This document shows positions 43,032-51,297 of a stretch of DNA of 64,000 bases, one piece after another (positions within the stretch are counted from its first letter, which is position 1; every line of letters starts with the position of its first letter). Source of the DNA: Clostridium_X cadaveris (GTDB taxonomy: Bacteria; Bacillota; Clostridia; Clostridiales; Clostridiaceae); NCBI RefSeq assembly GCF_039521325.1, contig NZ_BAAACD010000008.1; one strand, 5' to 3'. The notes under the pieces were generated by a model. That model did not search any database, had not been told where the DNA came from, and was given only the letters and a program-made list of their open reading frames with translations. The position numbers and the translations under genes are program-made.

Positions 43032-43046
43032 GTATAACTCCAAATA

Positions 43047-43439
43047 CTATCTCTTAGAGAACTGTGGAGCTCTTCTAGCCTTTTTAAGACCGTATTTCTT
43101 TCTTTCCTTCATTCTTGGGTCTCTAGTTAAGAAACCAGCTTTCTTTAATTCTGGTCTTAAGCTTTCGTCAGCTTTTAATAAAGCTCTAGCTATTCCGTGT
43201 CTTATAGCTCCTGCTTGACCTGTGAATCCACCACCATTAACATTAACTATAACGTCAAATTTGTCCTTAGTTCCTGTTAAAACTAATGGTTGATTAACTA
43301 CAACTCTTAAAGTTTCTAATCCAAGATAATTTTCTATATCTCTCTTATTTATTGTTACTTTACCTTCTCCTGGTACAAGTATTACTCTAGCGATAGATTT
43401 CTTTCTTCTACCAGTTCCCATATATTGAACCTTAGCCAT
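43047..43439 (-). CDS. rpsI: 30S ribosomal protein uS9
   Basis: A 130-residue uS9. The start MAKVQYMGTGRRKKSIARV and the basic tail ending FSKR, which reaches the P-site tRNA, are typical. It follows rplM by 21 bp as in nearly all bacteria and ends the transcript at 43001-43031. Confidence 0.98.
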   Translation of the reverse strand: MAKVQYMGTGRRKKSIARVILVPGEGKVTINKRDIENYLGLETLRVVVNQPLVLTGTKDKFDVIVNVNGGGFTGQAGAIRHGIARALLKADESLRPELKKAGFLTRDPRMKERKKYGLKKARRAPQFSKR

Positions 43440-43460
43440 CTCAATTCCTCCTCTCAGCTA

Positions 43461-43895
43461 CTAGTACTTTAACTCAAGTACTTCTGGATTCTGTGCTGCG
43501 TGATTGTGCTCAGCGCCTCTATAAACCTTAAGCTTCTTAAGCATTTTTCTTCCTAAAACTCCTGTTGGAAGCATTCTTCTTACAGCCTCTTCAAATACAA
43601 ACTCAGGCTTCTTGTCTAATGCTACTCTGTAAGAAGTCTCTTTTAATCCACCTGGATAGAAAGAGTGATGTCTTAACATTTTTTGGTCTAATTTCTTTCC
43701 AGTTAAAACTACCTTCTCAGCGTTTATTATTATTACGAAGTCTCCTGTGTCAACATTTGGTGTAAATGTTGGCTTATGTTTTCCTCTTAATATTGATGCA
43801 ACTTGGCTAGCAACTCTTCCTAGTGGCTTTCCTGCTGCGTCAACTACATACCATTTTCTTTCAACCTCTTGTGGTTTAGCAATGTATGATTTCAT
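43461..43895 (-). CDS. rplM: 50S ribosomal protein uL13
   Basis: A 144-residue uL13 with the family blocks WYVVDAAGKPLGRVASQVA, LRGKHKPTFTPNVDTGDFV and a central VLTGKK. It is an early-assembly 50S protein. It is transcribed from a consensus promoter (44007-44035) through a ~105-nt leader and co-transcribed with rpsI. Confidence 0.98.
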   Translation of the reverse strand: MKSYIAKPQEVERKWYVVDAAGKPLGRVASQVASILRGKHKPTFTPNVDTGDFVIIINAEKVVLTGKKLDQKMLRHHSFYPGGLKETSYRVALDKKPEFVFEEAVRRMLPTGVLGRKMLKKLKVYRGAEHNHAAQNPEVLELKY

Positions 43896-44000
43896 GTTTT
43901 TCCCTCCCTGAACTATACATTAAGTTTTTTTCGTCAGTATCCATTTATGTTAAGATTCAAAATCTCGTGAATCTATTACACGATGACACACTTATCAAAC
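43896..44000 (-). promoter_or_regulatory. rplM leader, candidate L13 leader RNA
   Basis: About 105 nt between the predicted start and the rplM ATG. GATTCA/TGAATC and CGTG/CACG pairings allow a compact hairpin around 43935-43985. An L13-binding leader occurs in this position in other Firmicutes; I could not verify the consensus fold, so the assignment is tentative. Confidence 0.4.
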
Positions 44001-44006
44001 AAAACT

Positions 44007-44035
44007 ATTATATTACATCTAGCCGGGCGTGTCAA
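44007..44035 (-). promoter_or_regulatory. Consensus sigma-A promoter of rplM-rpsI
   Basis: On the minus strand, -35 TTGACA (44030-44035), 17-bp spacer, -10 TATAAT (44007-44012). Both hexamers are perfect. The promoter starts just after the truA stop. Confidence 0.9.
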
Positions 44036-44050
44036 CATATTCTTAGCATT

Positions 44051-44785
44051 TTAATAAAATACTTTTTTAAGTATCAATCCTTGTGGCGGCGCTACTTTCT
44101 TAGTGTATGTTCTATTTTTTGATTCTATGGCTTTTAATACTATTTCGGGATTCTTCTTCCCTCTTCCTATTTCTATTAGAAGCCCTACCATTATTCTAAC
44201 CATATTGTATAAAAATCCATCACCTGTGGCATATATTTTTATCATATCCCCTTGATTCTCTATATGTACATCGTAAAGAGTTCTTATAGAAGATGTAGTT
44301 GAGCTTCCTTGAGTCTTAAAAGCTTCAAAGTCATGAGTCCCTAAAAAGTATGTGCATGCTTTCTTCATGGCTTCTAAATCAAGTTTTTCTCTAACTCTAT
44401 AGGAGTAATTCCTATAAAGAACACTTGGCTCTTCTTTATTTAATATGGTATAGCAATAAGTCTTCTGTTTTGTGTAATATCTAGCGTGGAATTCTAAATC
44501 CACTTCTTCTGAATTGGTGATACATATATCTTTCGGCAAAGCATTGTTTAAAGGAAACATAAACTTTTCTCCAGGAATTGTGCTCTCTGTATAAAAATTT
44601 ACTATATAGTTCTCTGCATGTACTCCTGAATCAGTTCTGCTACACCCTATAGTCTTAACATCTTCACCAGTAACTCGCTTTATGGCTTTTAAAAGTTCTC
44701 CTTCTACAGTCAAAGCGTTATTTTGTTTCTGCCAGCCAGCATAATTAGTACCGTCATACTCCAATGTTAGCTTAACATTTTTCAT
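44051..44785 (-). CDS. truA: tRNA pseudouridine(38-40) synthase
   Basis: A 244-residue TruA. It isomerises uridines 38-40 in the anticodon arm of tRNAs. Catalytic Asp52 is in GCSRTDSGVHA; YDGTNYAGWQ near the start and the C-terminal RIMVGLLIEIGRGKK block are family marks. It follows ecfT by 27 bp, the usual clostridial order. Confidence 0.96.
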   Translation of the reverse strand: MKNVKLTLEYDGTNYAGWQKQNNALTVEGELLKAIKRVTGEDVKTIGCSRTDSGVHAENYIVNFYTESTIPGEKFMFPLNNALPKDICITNSEEVDLEFHARYYTKQKTYCYTILNKEEPSVLYRNYSYRVREKLDLEAMKKACTYFLGTHDFEAFKTQGSSTTSSIRTLYDVHIENQGDMIKIYATGDGFLYNMVRIMVGLLIEIGRGKKNPEIVLKAIESKNRTYTKKVAPPQGLILKKVFY

Positions 44786-44812
44786 CTTTTCACCTTCAAC
44801 TTTTATCTTAAT

Positions 44813-45616
44813 TTAAACTACGTATTTTATTCCTATTGAAGCTATTGCAAACACTGCAAATAGAATAAATGCAACAGTATCTCTAGTTTCCATTTTTAAA
44901 ATCTTCATTCTAGTTCTTCCTTCTCCGCCTCTATAGCATCTCGCTTCCATAGCATTTGCAAGTTCATCTGCTCTTCTAAAGGAAGATATAAATAGTGGTA
45001 CTAAAAGAGGTATAAGGCTCTTTGCCTTTTGTATAATTCCACCACTTTCAAAATCTGCTCCTCTTGCCATTTGAGCCTTCATTATCTTATCAGTTTCATC
45101 CATTAAAGTTGGTATGAATCTTAATGCTATAGTCATCATCATAGCTAACTCATGCGCAGGAAGACCTATCTTTTTAAATGGATTTAGTAGCTTCTCTATA
45201 CCGTCTGTAAGCTCTATAGGTGATGTTGTAAGTGTAAGAAGTGATGTACCTGATATAAGGAATATAAGTCTTAATATCATAAATCCTGCTGTTCTAAGCC
45301 CTTCTCTATAAACCTCCAAAAATCCCCACTTATATATCAAAGTCTCACCTTTTATCATAAAAACGTTCAATATAGCGGTAATCAAAACTAGTACAAATAT
45401 AGCTTTTAGCCCCTTAAACAGATATTTAGGAGACAATTTTGAAACATATAATATTGCACCAATAAATAATACTACAAATAAATATCCCCAAAAACTTTTG
45501 ATTAAAAAGATATCTACAATAAATAGTATAGATATAAGTATCTTTGTTCTTGGATCTAATTTATGTATAAAGGAATCTCCCGGAACGTATTGTCCTATTG
45601 TTATATCCTTTATCAT
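44813..45616 (-). CDS. ecfT: ECF transporter transmembrane subunit EcfT
   Basis: A 267-residue membrane subunit of the energy-coupling factor module. It has about five helices and the coupling helices with the ARG signatures (MAQMARGADFESGG-like at about 180, MEARCYRGGEGRT at about 230), which bind the two ATPases. It lets EcfA1/EcfA2 power many separate vitamin-binding S subunits encoded elsewhere. It follows ecfA2 by 45 bp. Confidence 0.95.
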   Translation of the reverse strand: MIKDITIGQYVPGDSFIHKLDPRTKILISILFIVDIFLIKSFWGYLFVVLFIGAILYVSKLSPKYLFKGLKAIFVLVLITAILNVFMIKGETLIYKWGFLEVYREGLRTAGFMILRLIFLISGTSLLTLTTSPIELTDGIEKLLNPFKKIGLPAHELAMMMTIALRFIPTLMDETDKIMKAQMARGADFESGGIIQKAKSLIPLLVPLFISSFRRADELANAMEARCYRGGEGRTRMKILKMETRDTVAFILFAVFAIASIGIKYVV

Positions 45617-45661
45617 TTTTCTCTTCCTCCGTCCTAATCAAACTTTGGCTAGAACCTATTC

Positions 45662-46510
45662 TTAATTTAGTATTTTAAGAATAGCTTTCTTAGCATCCTC
45701 TACTGTAAATATATCATCATTTATGTTAAAACCTCTATTCCTCAGTTCTCTCACTAAATAAGTAATCTGAGGTGCAGCAAGACCTATATTCTCTAATGTA
45801 TCAATTTCTTTAAATACCTCATAAGGCTTTCCATCAAGAACACATTTTCCCTTATTCATTACAAGAATTCTATCTGCAACTCGTGCTACGTCCTCCATGC
45901 TGTGGGAAACCAAAATTATTGTCATATTGTATTCATCATGAAGTTTCTTGATTTGGCCTAATATCTCATCTCTTCCTTTTGGATCTAATCCAGCTGTAGG
46001 TTCATCTAATATAAGCACTTTTGGTTCCATAGCTACAACTCCAGCTATAGCTACTCTTCTCTTTTGACCTCCGCTTAATTCAAATGGAGATTTATCTTTG
46101 TAAGTTTCAAAGTCTAATCCAACCATTTTCATGGCTTTCTTTACTCTTACTGAGATTTCCTCATCAGAAAGACCTAAATTTCTAGGACCAAATTCAATAT
46201 CCTTTTCTATTGTTTCCTCAAATAATTGATACTCAGGATATTGAAATACGATACCAACTTTTTTTCTAACATCACTTAGTTTTATTTCTTTATTAGTTAT
46301 ATTTTTATCATCAACAATAATCTCTCCACTGGTTGGCTTAAGAAGCCCATTCATATGTTGTATTAATGTGGATTTTCCTGAACCAGTATGACCTATAAGT
46401 GCAACAAACTGTCCATCATTAATCTCTAGAGAAACATCGTCTAACGCCTTTTTCTCAAAAGGTGATCCTGGCATATATACATGTGTTAAGTTACTTATTT
46501 TAATTGACAT
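45662..46510 (-). CDS. ecfA2: ECF transporter ATP-binding protein EcfA2
   Basis: A 282-residue ATPase. Walker A GHTGSGKS (about 38-45), Q-loop FQYPEYQLFEET, signature LSGGQKRR, Walker B VLILDEPTAGLDP and H-loop VSHSMED are all intact. The FE(E/D)T segment after the Q-loop marks the EcfA2 type. It overlaps the upstream ecfA1 gene by 16 bp. Confidence 0.95.
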   Translation of the reverse strand: MSIKISNLTHVYMPGSPFEKKALDDVSLEINDGQFVALIGHTGSGKSTLIQHMNGLLKPTSGEIIVDDKNITNKEIKLSDVRKKVGIVFQYPEYQLFEETIEKDIEFGPRNLGLSDEEISVRVKKAMKMVGLDFETYKDKSPFELSGGQKRRVAIAGVVAMEPKVLILDEPTAGLDPKGRDEILGQIKKLHDEYNMTIILVSHSMEDVARVADRILVMNKGKCVLDGKPYEVFKEIDTLENIGLAAPQITYLVRELRNRGFNINDDIFTVEDAKKAILKILN

Positions 46511-47337
46511 AATGCATTCACCATCTCATTTATAGTTAATATTTTTTCACTGACATCAATACCACTTTTCTTTAATTCATAGGCTAGCTCTGTTACCTGT
46601 GGTACGTCTAGTCCTATTTTCTTCATTTCCCTTACTTTAGAAAACACATCTCTAGGTTTTCCTTCCATAAGTACTTTTCCATCATCCATAACTATTATTC
46701 TATCAGCTTCTACAGCCTCTTCCATATAGTGAGTAATAAGGACTATAGTTATCCCATATTCTTTATTCAGCTCTTTTATAGTCTTTATAACTTCTTTTCT
46801 TCCTGAAGGGTCTAGCATTGCTGTAGGTTCATCTAATACAATGCATTTTGGTCTCATAGCAAGTATTCCTGCTATAGCCACCCTTTGCTTTTGCCCACCA
46901 GATAAAAGATGTGGAGCGTGCCTTCTATACTCATACATTCCTACTTTCTTTAGACTGCTGTCCACTCTTTGTCTTATCTCTTTAGGGTCAACCCCTAAAT
47001 TTTCTGGTCCAAAAGCAACGTCCTCTTCAACTATAGTTGCAACAAGCTGGTTATCAGGATTCTGAAACACCATACCTGCGCTACTTCTTATATTCCAAAG
47101 ATTATCGCTATCTTTCGAATCCATTCCATTTATATAAATAGTTCCACTGCTTGGTAAAAGAAGTGCGTTCATTAGTTTTGCTATAGTAGACTTTCCTGAT
47201 CCGTTATGACCTAGTATAACTAAAAACTCACCTCGATCTACATTAAGATTTACCCCATTAACAGCGAACTTTTCCTCATTTTCATCTTCATGAAAGTATT
47301 TATATGTTAAATTTTCACTTTTAATCATAGTATCCAT
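46495..47337 (-). CDS. ecfA1: ECF transporter ATP-binding protein EcfA1
   Basis: About 280 residues from the ATG at 47337, seven bases after GGAGGA; an in-frame TTG further up lies inside that site. Walker A GHNGSGKS, Q-loop FQNPDNQLVATIVEED, signature LSGGQKQR and Walker B CIVLDEPTAMLDP are intact. QNPDNQ with VEEDVAFG marks the EcfA1 type. It is the first gene of ecfA1-ecfA2-ecfT-truA, with its own promoter. Confidence 0.95.
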   Translation of the reverse strand: MDTMIKSENLTYKYFHEDENEEKFAVNGVNLNVDRGEFLVILGHNGSGKSTIAKLMNALLLPSSGTIYINGMDSKDSDNLWNIRSSAGMVFQNPDNQLVATIVEEDVAFGPENLGVDPKEIRQRVDSSLKKVGMYEYRRHAPHLLSGGQKQRVAIAGILAMRPKCIVLDEPTAMLDPSGRKEVIKTIKELNKEYGITIVLITHYMEEAVEADRIIVMDDGKVLMEGKPRDVFSKVREMKKIGLDVPQVTELAYELKKSGIDVSEKILTINEMVNALCQLK

Positions 47338-47447
47338 TAGGATTTCCTCCAAAAATTATCCAAATGTGTAGTGAATATCGTCATAGTGTAAAGCCTTTAT
47401 GAAAGCTTATTTTACCTATGTTCTAGAAAAATTTCATTACCTTTCCT

Positions 47448-47476
47448 ATTATAAATAATATTCCATTTTAATTCAA
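47448..47476 (-). promoter_or_regulatory. Sigma-A promoter of ecfA1-ecfA2-ecfT-truA
   Basis: On the minus strand, -35 TTGAAT (47471-47476), 17-bp spacer, -10 TATAAT (47448-47453), just downstream of the rplQ terminator. Confidence 0.7.
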
Positions 47477-47540
47477 GTTAAGCGGTATAAATAACCGTTT
47501 AAATTTTTATAATTTTTTATAATTTTATATATATATATTA

Positions 47541-47571
47541 AAATAGGGACTAAGTCTTAAACTTAATCCCT
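47541..47571 (-). terminator. Terminator at the end of the S10-spc-alpha cluster, after rplQ
   Basis: AGGGACTAAGT (47545-47555), 5-nt loop, ACTTAATCCCT (47561-47571); the irregular pair is U-G on the minus strand. A TATTTTAATAT tail follows. Confidence 0.75.
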
Positions 47572-47587
47572 GATGTAAAAGAATTTA

Positions 47588-47929
47588 TTATACTAATTCA
47601 AGTATAACTACTTCTGCTCCGTCGCCTCTTCTTGGACCTACTTTGTACATTCTAGTATATCCACCGTTTCTTTCAGCATACTTTGGAGCAACTTCATCAA
47701 ATAATCTCTTAACAACTGCTTCTTCAGTTACGAAAGAAAGCACTTGTCTTCTTGAGTGAAGATCTCCTGCTTTTGCAAGAGTTATCATTTTTTCAGCTAA
47801 TCTTCTTGTTTCCTTAGCTCTAGTTTCAGTAGTCTCTATTTTACCGTTCTTTAAGAAGCTAGTAACAAGGTTTCTTAACATAGCTATTCTTTGATCAGTT
47901 GGGCGTCCTAATTTACGTTGTACTGCCAT
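47588..47929 (-). CDS. rplQ: 50S ribosomal protein bL17
   Basis: A 113-residue bL17, short form usual in Firmicutes, with RKLGRPTDQRIAMLRNLVTS at the start and the C-terminal KVGPRRGDGAEVVILELV. It sits at the rim of the exit tunnel. It is the last gene of the ribosomal supercluster, 12 bp after rpoA. Confidence 0.98.
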   Translation of the reverse strand: MAVQRKLGRPTDQRIAMLRNLVTSFLKNGKIETTETRAKETRRLAEKMITLAKAGDLHSRRQVLSFVTEEAVVKRLFDEVAPKYAERNGGYTRMYKVGPRRGDGAEVVILELV

Positions 47930-47941
47930 AGATTTACCTCC

Positions 47942-48889
47942 TTACTCATCGTTTAGTCTTAAGCCTAAGCCTAATTCTTTAAGTTTTCTTTCCACTTCTT
48001 CAAGGGATTTCTTACCTAAATTTCTTACCTTCATCATGTCATCCATAGATCTTTGAGCAAGCTCCTGAACTGTATTTATACCAGCTCTCTTTAAACAGTT
48101 GTAAGATCTTACTGATAAATCAAGTTCTTCTATGGTCATTTCTAAGGCTTTTTCTTTCTTATCTTCCTCTTTTTCGATCATTATCTCAACATCGTTAGCA
48201 TGATCTGTAAGAGTCATGAATAGTTTGAAATGCTCTATAAGTATTTTAGCTGATAAACTGATAGCTTCTTCAGTCTTAATAGTTCCATTAGTCCAAATTT
48301 CTAATATCAATTTGTCATAATCACTAATTTGACCTACTCTTGTGTTTTCTACAGTAAAGTTTACCCTCTTTACTGGAGTGTATATAGAATCTACAGCTAT
48401 TGATGATATTGGAAGATCATCTGTCTTATTTCTAGTTTGGCTTACATAGCCTCTACCATTATTAATAGTAATCTCCATATATAGCTTACCATCTGTATCT
48501 AGAGTAGCTATATGTAGGTCCTTATTAATAACCTCAATATCTCCATCTGTCTTTATATCAGCACCAGTAACCTCTCCTGGTCCTTGAGCATCAATATAAA
48601 TAGTCTTTGGACCTTCTCCTGTCATTGTAAGAGCTAAAGCTTTAATGTTTAAGATTATCTCTGTAACATCTTCCTTAACACCTTGAACAGTTGAAAGTTC
48701 ATGTAAAACCCCATCTATTTTTACAGAAGTTGCTGCAACACCTGGCAATGAGGAAAGCAATATTCTTCTTAAAGCATTTCCTAATGTTATACCATAACCC
48801 CTCTCAAGAGGTTCTACAACAAATTTACCATAGCTTCCGTCTTCGCTAACTTCTACACATTCTATTTTTGGCTTTTCTATTTCTAACAT
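47942..48889 (-). CDS. rpoA: RNA polymerase alpha subunit
   Basis: A 315-residue alpha subunit. The N-terminal dimer/assembly domain (about 1-230) has ERGYGITLGNALRRILLSSLPG; a linker rich in Glu and Lys follows. The C-terminal domain (about 250-310) has LSVRSYNCLKRAGINTVQEL and KVRNLGKKSLEEV, which bind UP elements and activators. It is cotranscribed with rpsD and rplQ; a hairpin at 48951-48982 precedes it. Confidence 0.98.
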   Translation of the reverse strand: MLEIEKPKIECVEVSEDGSYGKFVVEPLERGYGITLGNALRRILLSSLPGVAATSVKIDGVLHELSTVQGVKEDVTEIILNIKALALTMTGEGPKTIYIDAQGPGEVTGADIKTDGDIEVINKDLHIATLDTDGKLYMEITINNGRGYVSQTRNKTDDLPISSIAVDSIYTPVKRVNFTVENTRVGQISDYDKLILEIWTNGTIKTEEAISLSAKILIEHFKLFMTLTDHANDVEIMIEKEEDKKEKALEMTIEELDLSVRSYNCLKRAGINTVQELAQRSMDDMMKVRNLGKKSLEEVERKLKELGLGLRLNDE

Positions 48890-48950
48890 CTACAAACCCT
48901 CCTTATATTTAAACTGGCATATTATTTTATGAGGGCAACTGATTTCATAT

Positions 48951-48982
48951 AATTATGGTAGAAATAAACTTCTACCACAATT
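48951..48982 (-). promoter_or_regulatory. Hairpin between rpsD and rpoA
   Basis: AATTATGGTAGAA (from 48951) pairs with TTCTACCACAATT (to 48982 region). It is a 13-bp stem on the minus strand with one G-U pair, and no strong T-run follows. Possibly a processing or stability site. Confidence 0.5.
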
Positions 48983-48995
48983 ATTTTAAAAGCTA

Positions 48996-49616
48996 TTATC
49001 TGCTGTATAACTCGACGATTAATGTCTCGTTTATTGGAGAATCTATGTCTTCTCTAGCAGGTTGTGCTACTACTTTACCTTCAAAGTTTTCAACGTTAGC
49101 TTCTAACCACTTTGGTAAAGTCTTTGGATTCTCAGCAAATACCTTGAATTTTTCAGTAGCTCTGCTTTTCTCACAAACACTTATAACATCGTTGACATTT
49201 ACATTGTAAGAAGCGATATCAACCTTCTTACCATTTACTAAGAAATGTCCGTGTGTTACTAATTGTCTAGCTTCTGATCTTGATGCACCATATCCTAGTC
49301 TGTAAACAACATTATCAAGTCTCATTTCTAAAAGTCTTAATAAGTTTTCACCAGTGATTCCTCTTTGCTTATCAGCTTTTTCATAGTAGCATCTGAATTG
49401 CTTTTCAAGAACACCATATATTCTTCTAGCTTTTTGTTTTTCTCTTAACTGCATTCCGTAGTTAGATACTTTCTTTCTGTTTTGTCCGTGTTGTCCTGGC
49501 GCATAGCTTCTTCTAGCAAATGCACATTTATCTGTATAACATCTATCACCTTTTAAGAACAACTTCATACCTTCTCTTCTGCAAAGTTTGCAGCTTGCTC
49601 CAGTATATCTTGCCAT
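48996..49616 (-). CDS. rpsD: 30S ribosomal protein uS4, zinc-binding form
   Basis: A 206-residue uS4. Cys9, Cys12, Cys26 and Cys31 (SCKLCRREG ... CYTDKCAF) form the zinc site of the C+ type. The central S4 RNA-binding domain contains RLDNVVYRLGYGASRSEARQ. It is a primary 16S assembly protein and, in many bacteria, the autorepressor of this operon. Confidence 0.98.
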   Translation of the reverse strand: MARYTGASCKLCRREGMKLFLKGDRCYTDKCAFARRSYAPGQHGQNRKKVSNYGMQLREKQKARRIYGVLEKQFRCYYEKADKQRGITGENLLRLLEMRLDNVVYRLGYGASRSEARQLVTHGHFLVNGKKVDIASYNVNVNDVISVCEKSRATEKFKVFAENPKTLPKWLEANVENFEGKVVAQPAREDIDSPINETLIVELYSR

Positions 49617-49643
49617 TAAATTACACCTCCTGTTAACTAAAAA

Positions 49644-50039
49644 TTAAACTCTTCTTCTCTTTGGTGGTCTACATCCGTTATGTGGTATTGGAGTTACGTC
49701 CTTTATTAGAGTAACTTCTAGACCTGCTGCTTGTAGAGATCTGATTGCTGCTTCTCTTCCTGCTCCTGGTCCTTTTACATATACCTCAACACTCTTTAAA
49801 CCGTGTTCCATAGCTGCTTTAGCTGATGTTTCAGCTGCCATTTGTGCAGCAAATGGAGTACTTTTTCTTGATCCTCTGAATCCCAATGCTCCCGCACTAG
49901 ACCATGATAAAGCATTTCCTGCTGCATCAGTTAAAGTAACTATTGAGTTATTGAAAGTTGACTTTATGTGTGCTGCACCGTGCTCAACATTCTTTCTCTC
50001 TTTTCTTCTTCTGGTCTTTTTAACCTTTTGAGCTGCCAT
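49644..50039 (-). CDS. rpsK: 30S ribosomal protein uS11
   Basis: A 131-residue uS11 of the platform. HIKSTFNNSIVTLTDAAGN and the C-terminal PIPHNGCRPPKRRRV are diagnostic. It is 27 bp from rpsD and 18 bp from rpsM. Confidence 0.98.
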   Translation of the reverse strand: MAAQKVKKTRRRKERKNVEHGAAHIKSTFNNSIVTLTDAAGNALSWSSAGALGFRGSRKSTPFAAQMAAETSAKAAMEHGLKSVEVYVKGPGAGREAAIRSLQAAGLEVTLIKDVTPIPHNGCRPPKRRRV

Positions 50040-50057
50040 TGTCTTACCTCCTAACTA

Positions 50058-50423
50058 TTACTTCTTCTTACCTGCTATAGTCTTCTTAGGACCTTTTCTA
50101 GTTCTAGCATTAGTCTTAGTTCTTTGTCCTCTTACTGGAAGACCTCTTCTATGTCTCATACCTCTGTAACATCCGATTTCTACTAATCTCTTGATATTAA
50201 GAGCTACTTCTCTTCTAAGATCACCTTCAACTTTAAGGTTCTTTACGTAATCTCTTATAGCATTAACTTCTTCTTCACTTAAATCCTTAACTCTAACGTC
50301 TGGATTTACTCCAGTAGCTTCAAGAATTTTTCTAGAAGTAGGTAATCCTATTCCAAATATATATGTTAGACCTATTTCTACTCTTTTTTCTTTTGGTAGG
50401 TCTACGCCTGCTATTCTTGCCAT
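50058..50423 (-). CDS. rpsM: 30S ribosomal protein uS13
   Basis: A 121-residue uS13 of the head, contacting the P-site tRNA and uL5. ARIAGVDLPKEKRVEIGLTY opens it and the tail RGQRTKTNARTRKGPKK is typical. It is first in the rpsM-rpsK-rpsD-rpoA-rplQ part, preceded by a 153-bp structured gap. Confidence 0.98.
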   Translation of the reverse strand: MARIAGVDLPKEKRVEIGLTYIFGIGLPTSRKILEATGVNPDVRVKDLSEEEVNAIRDYVKNLKVEGDLRREVALNIKRLVEIGCYRGMRHRRGLPVRGQRTKTNARTRKGPKKTIAGKKK

Positions 50424-50576
50424 TAAAATTTACACCTCCTGGTAATTGAAATGTCTTGTTTAACTTTATCTAGTGGTTTTAATGAATTTATTTCAAATCT
50501 TAGGTCAATAGAGCGTAGCGGTTACTCTATTGTCAGCCTTACCTAAAATCTACTAACGGTTATATCTTTTTTTATA
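50424..50576 (-). promoter_or_regulatory. Structured leader upstream of rpsM
   Basis: CAATAGAG (50506-50513) pairs with CTCTATTG (50525-50532), and a flanking TTAGGT/ACCTAA pairing encloses it on the minus strand. This long gap is unusual inside the cluster and lies where enteric bacteria have the S4-controlled alpha leader. Function is inferred from position only. Confidence 0.45.
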
Positions 50577-50702
<126 letters not shown>

Positions 50703-50705
50703 TTA

Positions 50706-50924
50706 TTACTTCGCTCTCCAAGTAATTCTTCCACGAGTCAAATCATATGGAGAAAGCTCCACAGTAACTTTATCTCCTGGTAGAATCCTTATGAAGTTCA
50801 TTCTTAACTTACCTGATATGTGAGCTAATATTTTATGCCCACTTTCAAGTTCTACTTGAAACATTGCATTAGGTAGAGCTTCTAAAACTATACCTTGCAT
50901 TTCTATAACATCATCTTTAGACAT
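50706..50924 (-). CDS. infA: Translation initiation factor IF-1
   Basis: A 72-residue OB-fold protein (SKDDVIEMQGIVLEALPNAM and a C-terminal DLTRGRITWR). It binds the ribosomal A site during initiation. It sits between the KOW-domain gene and rpmJ, the normal Firmicute order. Confidence 0.98.
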   Translation of the reverse strand: MSKDDVIEMQGIVLEALPNAMFQVELESGHKILAHISGKLRMNFIRILPGDKVTVELSPYDLTRGRITWRAK

Positions 50925-50941
50925 AAGGTAATCAAACCTCC

Positions 50942-51208
50942 TTAAACAATGCCTTCTAAAAACTTTTTTATCATAACATCTAAGATTCGTTTATTAGACA
51001 TTATGTATTCTCTTATATCTGTTGCCAAAACATCAGTCATTTTTAAATGTTTTAGTTTTTTCTTTTTAGGCTTTTCTATTGTTTTTAACCTTCCGTCAGC
51101 AAGTAATACATAGTTATCATCTATTTGCTCTATGACAATGTAGTAATCACCTGTGTCTCTGCCTGCTTTAGAAATTACAACTTTACCTAACAAGTCATTG
51201 TCTTGCAA
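50942..51208 (-). CDS. KOW-domain RNA-binding protein (L14e/L27e-like)
   Basis: An 88-residue protein with a KOW-type beta barrel (DNDLLGKVVISKAGRDTGDY) and a lysine-rich PKKKKLKHL segment. Such proteins occur between map and infA in Firmicutes; the role is unproven but RNA or ribosome binding is likely. I place the start at the TTG at 51208, preceded by GAGGTGA eight bases upstream. An ATG ten codons earlier (51238) has no good ribosome site and would add a non-conserved extension. Confidence 0.8.
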   Translation of the reverse strand: MQDNDLLGKVVISKAGRDTGDYYIVIEQIDDNYVLLADGRLKTIEKPKKKKLKHLKMTDVLATDIREYIMSNKRILDVMIKKFLEGIV

Positions 51209-51297
51209 ATTTTTCACCTCAATGATTACCTTAGTCATAAATTAACTCAGCTTTAGCCGATATGAATTTATAACTAAGCATCGCTAAACTTGGGTTT

